This document shows, piece by piece, positions 17,179-23,550 of a DNA stretch of 23,550 bases. Positions within the stretch are counted from its first letter, which is position 1; every line of letters begins with the position of its first letter. Position numbers and translations under genes: made by a program. The DNA is from Cyclostephanos tholiformis (taxonomy: Eukaryota > Bacillariophyta > Thalassiosirophyceae > Thalassiosirales > Thalassiosiraceae). The notes below the pieces were generated by a model. The model saw only the letters and a list, made by a program, of their open reading frames with translations, searched no databases and was not told the origin of the DNA. The stretch spans positions 1-23,550 of the forward strand of contig JALLPB010000107.1 of assembly GCA_036939975.1 (NCBI GenBank), given 5' to 3'.

Positions 17179-19338
17179 TTAGGCGCGAATGATGCTCTCT
17201 TGGATCTTCCAGTTACTCAAGGCGGCAGTGATGACACGATTGATCGTGCCGGTCACATCCCCCTTCTTCTCGATGATGGCATCAAGCGAATGGAAAGAGG
17301 CGGGTTTCAGGAGAGCACGACGCACGGACGTCTCGTTGAGAATGGTCCCATCGTTTATACCGTCAGCCATGTCATTCCTTGTAACGGAGGCATCGCCACG
17401 ACGGATCAAGTGGATGGTCCGATTGTCCCCGTCCACCAACAGGGACACTGGATGGAGCTCGCCGTACTGGCAAGTCGGCACGGAAAAGCACTCGCGGTTG
17501 TCCTCACCGTCCACAATGACGATCCGACCTCCCGACTTGTGATCGAATACGGCTGACGACATGGATCTGTCTACCTCTTCAGCGGTGGTCGCGCCGGGGG
17601 CGGCGGCGTTCCCATCAGCTGACGGGGTCGCGGGCACCGCGCGGCCAACGACCGCGACGCTGACGGTGCGGGCACGAATATTATTCCCCATCGACGAGGC
17701 CAAGGAGGCTAGTGACTCGGAGCTCTCGGAATGGGATACCTTGGGACGAGGATGTCCACCCCCACGGTATGCCTCGTTCAGGATCTTGCGCGACAGAGGA
17801 TGCGAGGGACACTGCATCCCGACGAAGTATCTCTCGCGCCGCTCCTGTTGATCGCCATCGTTGTTGTCATGGTAGTTGGCGTCTCGACCAGTCAAGAGTC
17901 GAGAGGCCGAGAGGAGGACCGACTTGGGAAGGACCGACAACCCTGCCTCCGCCACGACATCCCCTATGCTTTTTGGTACTTTAGGAAAGGAGACGATCAT
18001 CGACGAGGAGGAGGACGACGACGACCACGACGGCGCCTCCTCTCCACCAGATGTATTCTCCTGAGAGAGGTTGGGAACGTCGACGTTCTCCTCCCCCCCC
18101 AGGGTGCGCACCCGAACGTGTATAACCACGGGACCCGGCCAGAATTTTGACGCGAGTCGCAGGAAAGCCTCTCGGCTCTCGCTGAAGCTGGCCGCACTAA
18201 GCCTACGGTTCGTATTGGGGGTGACAACCGGCGTAGACGCGGGGGCGAGCTGATCCCGGAGTGGATGCGTAGGGGTTGTTGGATCATCCTCGTCCGCACT
18301 CCTCGCGCTTGTTCTGGTTGTGCGGGGGGAGGCGGGGACGGGTGCGTAGGACGTCCCAAGTAGCGTGGGGGAGCCTGGCGAGTTGTCCACGGCGTCGTTC
18401 GGACAGGGTAGGGACGGCGGAGGTGGACGTATGGCGAATGTCTTGGGCTTGGTGAAATGGCAGAAACTCAGAGCGTGATGGCCGTCGAGTACGAACAGGA
18501 GGGGAGGAGAAGCTGCGCCACCGCCGACGACGACGGAGGACGACTCGGCGGTGGTAGGATGGACGCCCTCGTAGCACTTCATCATCCAATCCAGGGCGGC
18601 GTTGGGAGGGTGGACGAATCCGCCTGACGAATGATGATGATGATGATGACACCCCCCACCTTCCCAATGGACCCCTGAGTCCTCCTGCTGAGTGGATCCC
18701 TCTCCCCCGGACGAGCAGGAGGAACCGAGGGAGGCCTGAGAGTTGGCCCTCCGAGGTTGCAGCCTCCGAAGGGACCTCAAGGACGCAGTCTTGACACAGC
18801 ACGCGAGCATGTACACGCTCTCGGTGGGGAATGACAGGAGCGACGGCGGCGAGCAGTCGTTTTCGGAAAATGCGGGGGGCGACGACGACCTCGACGACCT
18901 CGACGACCTCAGGACCGCGGCCGCGTCGAGTATGCCCCTGAGGTTGGGGGGAAGTGTGACTATCCGACTACTTCTGTACGCGGTCGGCATCGGTGGGACC
19001 TCCTCCGCCCATCCCGAAGTCGACGTCGTCATCGCGAGGGGATCCGTGCGGACGTCCGTCGGCGATGGCTGGCGCGGGCAGCGCGCGGGAAGTACGGCAC
19101 GCTCCTCCTCCTCCTTACGATGCACCAGCTTCAATTTCTTCTTCGTGTTGTGGCCGACGTCGTCGTCTTGATGGTCGGGGTCGTCGCCGAAGGTGGACGA
19201 CGACGGGCTCGGCGTCACCGTGGATAGGTCCGACGAAGTCCCGAAAGAAAACGACTCATCATCGAGGGTACGCTTGAGTAACGTCATCTTGTCATGGTCG
19301 AGGAGCCGTCTTCCGTCATTTTTGTGAGCGGAGATCAT
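17179..19338 (-). CDS. divergent, expanded YrdC/Sua5-like protein
   Basis: One exon of 719 residues from the first ATG (19338). Another ATG at 19287 (MTLLKRTLDD) is also possible. YrdC/Sua5 enzymes make threonylcarbamoyl-AMP for the t6A modification of tRNA. The fold is suggested by pieces in the right order: LLSFPTESVYMLACCVK (about 167-183, compare PTETVYGLG), KFWPGPVVIHVRV (about 396, compare KxWPGPLT), VGMQCPSHPLSRKIL (about 505, compare VAVRxPxHPLAxxLL) and HPVSLLVDG...IHLIRRGDAS (about 628-645, compare STVVD...ILRxGAI). Long Ser/Pro/Gly-rich inserts, a six-histidine run and acidic stretches separate them, so the protein is about three times the size of a bare YrdC domain. Several core residues differ and the KGRP-type motif is not clear. 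It may be a non-catalytic or re-purposed paralogue. No targeting peptide is evident. Confidence 0.6.
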   Translation of the reverse strand: MISAHKNDGRRLLDHDKMTLLKRTLDDESFSFGTSSDLSTVTPSPSSSTFGDDPDHQDDDVGHNTKKKLKLVHRKEEEERAVLPARCPRQPSPTDVRTDPLAMTTSTSGWAEEVPPMPTAYRSSRIVTLPPNLRGILDAAAVLRSSRSSRSSSPPAFSENDCSPPSLLSFPTESVYMLACCVKTASLRSLRRLQPRRANSQASLGSSCSSGGEGSTQQEDSGVHWEGGGCHHHHHHSSGGFVHPPNAALDWMMKCYEGVHPTTAESSSVVVGGGAASPPLLFVLDGHHALSFCHFTKPKTFAIRPPPPSLPCPNDAVDNSPGSPTLLGTSYAPVPASPRTTRTSARSADEDDPTTPTHPLRDQLAPASTPVVTPNTNRRLSAASFSESREAFLRLASKFWPGPVVIHVRVRTLGGEENVDVPNLSQENTSGGEEAPSWSSSSSSSSMIVSFPKVPKSIGDVVAEAGLSVLPKSVLLSASRLLTGRDANYHDNNDGDQQERRERYFVGMQCPSHPLSRKILNEAYRGGGHPRPKVSHSESSESLASLASSMGNNIRARTVSVAVVGRAVPATPSADGNAAAPGATTAEEVDRSMSSAVFDHKSGGRIVIVDGEDNRECFSVPTCQYGELHPVSLLVDGDNRTIHLIRRGDASVTRNDMADGINDGTILNETSVRRALLKPASFHSLDAIIEKKGDVTGTINRVITAALSNWKIQESIIRA

Positions 19339-20687
19339 CGAACTGTGGACCAATGCAAGGCGCCTTCCTCAAAAGAATAAATCCACGGAGAAGTAAACGA
19401 TTGCCAGATGCATCACGGTTGGTTGTGAGTGAAGAAACAGGTGTATTGGGTTCTCGAACTGCACTGATTTGGTACGACGGAATTAGTACAATTTTTGTGA
19501 CACCAATGATGTCAACAGAGGGAACAAGATGGGGCAAACTCCTCCGCTCGCTGTCTTTCGCTGTACAACAGGAGCACAATTATTGTCACTCATTAATTCA
19601 GTGTATGACACACACTGATCAATTCTAGTATTGTATCCTCCATCCAAAACAATCATTTGAATGTATCTTGAACATAATACAGTAAACAACAAAATGAGGA
19701 GGAGTAATATCTCTGAGGGACAATGAGTCGTGGGCGAGAGAACAGCAACTAGTTTTACACAGCAATATCTCCTTCATTGATCCATGTACCGATTCTCCCC
19801 AAATGCATGCAGAGCAAACGAAAGTGGGGGGCGGTACCATGTAAATGGTGGTGAGAACAGCCGATGGACTTGGACATCCATGGCGCAACTGGGTCAGACT
19901 AGTGACAGTCCTGGGCTCTCACTCTTCATATGGGGAGAAATACGCTTGTTGGTGGAAGGTACGAGACGACAGCTGTAACTGTGTGGCCCATAGTTAAGTT
20001 AAGTTTAATTTCTAATAATCCTGTTCCTAGGTGCGAGGGGCAAATCCAGCAGGCTTTGATATGCCTTAGTATTGGAAACATCCCCATCAAACAGGAGGAC
20101 AAGTTACACACACCCTATATCTCATTCCACATGTTAAACTTCCAAAACAAGGTATAGTGAATCACATGCAGCAGACTATTGGGATTTGTTGAGAATGGTC
20201 TATCAAGCCTGTGCGCAATTTTTACAACTCACACATGCCAATAACACTTATGCCCCTGTTCATTTTTTTAAGGCGTGTTACATAGATAGAGATATATATG
20301 GTTTATGTTGAGGCCCCTGGACTTATTCCCTTGATCTACACACTGAAAGGTGGAGGATGACGCGTCCTTTTTTTTCGATCGTTGTAAATAGAATCTTGTA
20401 GGGTAAAGATATCATTATCGAGGTTAATTTTTTTACTCTAAAAAAACTAATAATTTGTACCGTGCTTGATGTTGTAGAGGTATGCCTGTGTGCATGATGT
20501 AGTGTGATGATCGAACGCCTGATGGTTAAGCGGGAAGGGGGAACTCTTCGGCCACATTTTTTTTTTTTAACCAGCCGCCGTGCCAGCAGGCACGCCACTG
20601 AAACATGGAGGCAGAATGAGAGCCTACCACAAATAATCACTGATGGCGCTCTTTACTCTAGAGATCTAGGCAGAGAGCGAGACTAGC
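19339..20687. other. intergenic region between the YrdC-like and TAF1B-like genes
   Basis: About 1.35 kb between two divergently oriented starts. Reading frames up to about 105 codons exist on both strands but none shows a motif or a plausible start context. 19920-20160 (+) has a 75-codon frame with fairly protein-like composition that I cannot assign; it may be a remnant. The promoters of both flanking genes should lie here. No repeat or RNA gene was recognised. Confidence 0.4.
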
Positions 20688-23039
20688 ATGTCATTTTATC
20701 TCGACGACTACCATTGCGACGGAGGCCAGGCGTCCACCGAGACATGCCCCAACTGCTCCGGCACGGACTTCTACAACGATCCAATCACCGGGGCCCTCAT
20801 CTGCTCGTCGTGCTACACGCAAAGTCAAACGGCCACGCAGGAAGAGCTCGATTACGATGAGGGCATCGGACTGGCCGCGACCGGGAAGGGGGCGAAACGA
20901 ACGAGTAACCTGCGACGACAGGGGAGGGGTGTAAAAAGACCGCTCACGCATTACGATGGGAGTAAGCGGCTACCGGATGCCGAGAGCTGCTGCTTGGCAT
21001 TTCAGTGGCTGTTGTGGGACGCGTCCAAGCGCGTTTCGAAGTTGGCGGGCATCCACGACAATAATCCCATCAACGGAAGCGATGGATATTATCATGACGA
21101 GGGGGGCAGGGAGCCCTCAATTTTGGAACGAACCGTGGAACGGATATGGTTCGCCTACCTTAACGCATGGATGAAAGCCACGGGTGAATTTTCGGAGAAG
21201 TACCCCGAAATGAGAGTATCCTTTCGAGATTTCTTTTTGGATGACGGGCAGAAGAGATGTCTAATGACACACCTATCAGTCACTGTGGGGAAGAAGGTTG
21301 AGGAGGAGATTCTGGAAGGGATGCTTAATAAACAAGGAGAGGAATCGTCCCTTGATGATGATGAAGACGATGAGAGCATCTCTAGTCGAGGCAGTATTTC
21401 ATCTTCCTTCTACCGTGGCGATGGAAAAAGTGATATAGATGATACTAGCAACAAATCTGAGCACAAACGCCGAAAGCGAAAGAGCCAGACATTCCTCACG
21501 ATTGCGCAACTGTGCAAGAGCGGTCTTTCTGCCAACCCCAAACGCTATCCAAATGGAATTTATCAATGCCCCCCACATCATGCGGCTTTAAAAGTCCAAC
21601 CCTCCATGACACTTCTCCTTTCTATTCTGCAACTGGCACTGAATCATTTGAAATCGGGCGTTGCGCCGCATCATTTGACCATGTGGGTGTCAAACGGTCT
21701 ATTGCCACATGCATTGAATGGCTACGAATTGATGCCTTCTAGGTTGAAGGAAAGGGTTGAAATGGTGAAGCCATTTTTTACGAGGAGCTTCGTTCCCCCC
21801 GCTGGGGTTGTAGCAAATTTGACATTCATGCTGGCGACGGCATGTAGTTGGTATGGCGATGGAATGAGAGAGCGTAGCAATGAGCTATTACACAAGACTA
21901 GTTTGTACAATGTGCCGCTTATGGCCGCACGAATGATACGGAACTTTGGCTTTGGTCAAACAATATTGGACAATACAATGGCACTTATGGGTGTAGATTA
22001 CAATGCATCTCATGGTACAGCAGATGCGCCAGAAAACGATGGTTGCGGTAATTCTAGGAGCTCATCGGCTGATCTAAGAACAACAAATGACGAGAGCCCA
22101 AAAGTTTTGCCGCCCCCATTGATGTGTGCATTGCCAGAAAAATTGTACACCCCGCTCCACGTTTGCGCGGTAATTGTTATCGCGTGTAAATTATGTCCAG
22201 GTTGGGAGTCATGGAAAATCACCAATTTGCATGCCAGAGCCCATGCTAGACACTGTGATGCCATGGATCACTCTCCCCCGGCATGCGTACCTTGGAATGA
22301 ATCTCAATTTCAACTACTAGGAAATGGACCAACAATCAATCACTATTTGGATTTTCTTGAGGTGACTGCATTCCGTGGCTTGGAGCCTTCGGCTAAGGTC
22401 ACGCAATTTTTTCGATCTTTGGATAGAGCGATGGAGCACCATCCTTCCCTGAATGAGGATGCTCATTTTGCAAAGCCTATTGCCGTCACAAACAAAGCGC
22501 AAGTGACACCGAATCTAATTCTCGCGGGTGCTACCAATCCAAATGAACCATCACTTAAATCGAAGCCTTCCGATTTTTCATCTTCACATCTTGACCAGTA
22601 TCTTGCTGCCAACAACATTGGGCGATACACTTCTTACCAACACCGCACTGGCAACGGTTTAAAAGTACCTGCACATAAACCATTCCATCCACACTATTGT
22701 CGTCTGCTTGAGTACATCTGCTACATTATTGAGGAGACAAACACTGAAAAGCTGCAAGACATGGTAGAAGAATTTGAGAACAAGTTGTTGGTGTCTCATC
22801 ATTGCAATATGAGTATTGCTGAAACTCGCCCACCAAATCCGGATTGCACTAACGAGCGGGTTAATATTTGTGTGAAAAAAGGAAAATACTGTAAGATGTG
22901 TTACCGAAACCAGCCTGGTCATTTGTCACCTAAAATGAAGATTCAGCTTTGCAAACAGTCCAGAAAGGGATGTGCAACATGCAATGAGACCATATGTGAA
23001 GATTGCTGGAACAAGGGCTATGATAGACATATTTTATGA
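20688..23039 (+). CDS. TAF1B/Rrn7-like RNA polymerase I initiation factor with extra C-terminal cysteine cluster
   Basis: A single exon of 783 residues from the ATG at 20688. The N-terminal zinc ribbon is C20-x2-C23-x15-C39-x2-C42 followed by SQTATQEELDYDEG, as in Rrn7/TAF1B, the TFIIB-related subunit of the Pol I core factor/SL1. It is followed by a region fitting the cyclin-like part (ESCCLAFQWLLWDASKRV; ERIWFAYLNAW near 155). An acidic serine-rich stretch and a basic HKRRKRK (about 259), a likely nuclear signal, come next. LEYICYIIEE (about 680) resembles the C-terminal part of TAF1B. The last 50 residues form a cluster, C735-x2-C738-x16-C755-x6-C762-x2-C765-x4-C770-x2-C773-x7-H781. This is not a known part of TAF1B and looks like the cysteine-rich end of piggyBac-type transposases. 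The role would be to recruit Pol I to rDNA in the nucleolus. BRF1 or TFIIB are less likely, as the ribbon spacing and tail differ. Confidence 0.8.
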   Translation: MSFYLDDYHCDGGQASTETCPNCSGTDFYNDPITGALICSSCYTQSQTATQEELDYDEGIGLAATGKGAKRTSNLRRQGRGVKRPLTHYDGSKRLPDAESCCLAFQWLLWDASKRVSKLAGIHDNNPINGSDGYYHDEGGREPSILERTVERIWFAYLNAWMKATGEFSEKYPEMRVSFRDFFLDDGQKRCLMTHLSVTVGKKVEEEILEGMLNKQGEESSLDDDEDDESISSRGSISSSFYRGDGKSDIDDTSNKSEHKRRKRKSQTFLTIAQLCKSGLSANPKRYPNGIYQCPPHHAALKVQPSMTLLLSILQLALNHLKSGVAPHHLTMWVSNGLLPHALNGYELMPSRLKERVEMVKPFFTRSFVPPAGVVANLTFMLATACSWYGDGMRERSNELLHKTSLYNVPLMAARMIRNFGFGQTILDNTMALMGVDYNASHGTADAPENDGCGNSRSSSADLRTTNDESPKVLPPPLMCALPEKLYTPLHVCAVIVIACKLCPGWESWKITNLHARAHARHCDAMDHSPPACVPWNESQFQLLGNGPTINHYLDFLEVTAFRGLEPSAKVTQFFRSLDRAMEHHPSLNEDAHFAKPIAVTNKAQVTPNLILAGATNPNEPSLKSKPSDFSSSHLDQYLAANNIGRYTSYQHRTGNGLKVPAHKPFHPHYCRLLEYICYIIEETNTEKLQDMVEEFENKLLVSHHCNMSIAETRPPNPDCTNERVNICVKKGKYCKMCYRNQPGHLSPKMKIQLCKQSRKGCATCNETICEDCWNKGYDRHIL

Positions 23040-23550
23040 AGTGTAAGGATAACTATCCTATAAGAAAAAGTTCTTGATTACTCGTAGTCGTTAAATTTAG
23101 TGTTTGAAGGTTGACTGAGGTTATATTTTTCATGTTTTCACTCCTGTGCCCATTATTATCCCCTCCTTCTTTGACATGACACAATATGTTTGCTTACGCC
23201 TATGCTGTTCTGGGAAGAAAAATTGGTAGCAGACAAAGGCATGACTAGTTTGTGACAAAAGATGGCTGTGAAGAAGATAATGAAAAACACATGAATCACC
23301 TCACATGTCACAAACTAAATGATGCTATTTTCAGCTCATAGTTTTAAAAGATTAAAAAACAAGATGTATATTAACACCCAAAAACTGTAGTTTGGTAGAA
23401 AGCCTACCGTAGAACACGCAGCAAAACGTGCACGCAGCAATACGATTTGCGAGAAATCTGTACGTAGGTTAGGTGCGTTCTTCTCGATTTGAGGGCTATT
23501 CCTACATGTGTGGGCTGTTTGAGTGCCATAGTCGTATTCCTATGTAAAAG
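23040..23550. other. downstream region without a recognised gene
   Basis: This presumably holds the 3' UTR of the TAF1B-like gene and then intergenic DNA to the window edge. It is AT-rich to about 23390, with GC rising slightly after that. No coding frame, repeat or RNA gene was seen. Confidence 0.5.

Noticed and set aside
17561..19277. Plus-strand frames of 90-142 codons opposite the YrdC-like gene
   Set aside because: They are shadows caused by the high GC content and codon use of the minus-strand gene.

Overview
The window looks like nuclear DNA of a diatom, probably centric. I infer this from content, not from a database match. Genes have few, short GT-AG introns. Predicted plastid proteins carry bipartite presequences (signal peptide followed by an A|F-type motif). 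One gene is a nuclear-encoded sigma-70 factor, one is a PPR protein, and serine runs written as TCG/TCC repeats are common.

Layout. 1-896 is gene-free and repeat-rich, with a tRNA-like Pol III promoter on the minus strand at 50-112 and degenerate GGTA/GGTC tandem repeats. 897-2844 (+) is a two-exon casein-kinase-1-like kinase with a C-terminal FHA domain. 5611-3184 (-) is a two-exon PPR protein with a plastid-type presequence, convergent with the kinase gene. 6397-8232 (+) is a sigma-70 factor whose very short first exon encodes the hydrophobic leader. 12327-8354 (-) is a long relic of an ERCC4-type nuclease gene with RanBP2-type fingers and a zinc knuckle, broken by stops, frameshifts and a 50-bp tandem triplication. 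12664-13752 (+) is a MOSC-domain protein with a leader. 13965-14775 (-) holds a decayed DUF2828 (vWA-like) gene; weaker coding traces and low-complexity DNA continue upstream of it to about 16740. 19338-17179 (-) is a strongly expanded, divergent YrdC/Sua5-like protein. 20688-23039 (+) is a TAF1B/Rrn7-like RNA polymerase I factor with an extra C-terminal cysteine cluster resembling those of piggyBac-type transposases. The rest is intergenic.

How the genes fit together. Eukaryotic neighbours need not cooperate. Even so, the intact genes lean towards gene expression: plastid transcription (sigma factor), organellar RNA processing (PPR), a tRNA-modification fold (YrdC) and rRNA transcription (TAF1B-like). 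The two decayed genes suggest that the 8.3-17 kb stretch is under weak constraint. The strongest points for follow-up are the CK1-FHA fusion with an altered HRD motif, the ERCC4/zinc-finger relic and its repeats, the DUF2828 relic with a broken MIDAS motif, and the cysteine-rich tail on the Pol I factor. Domain calls come from reading translations by eye; no searches were run.
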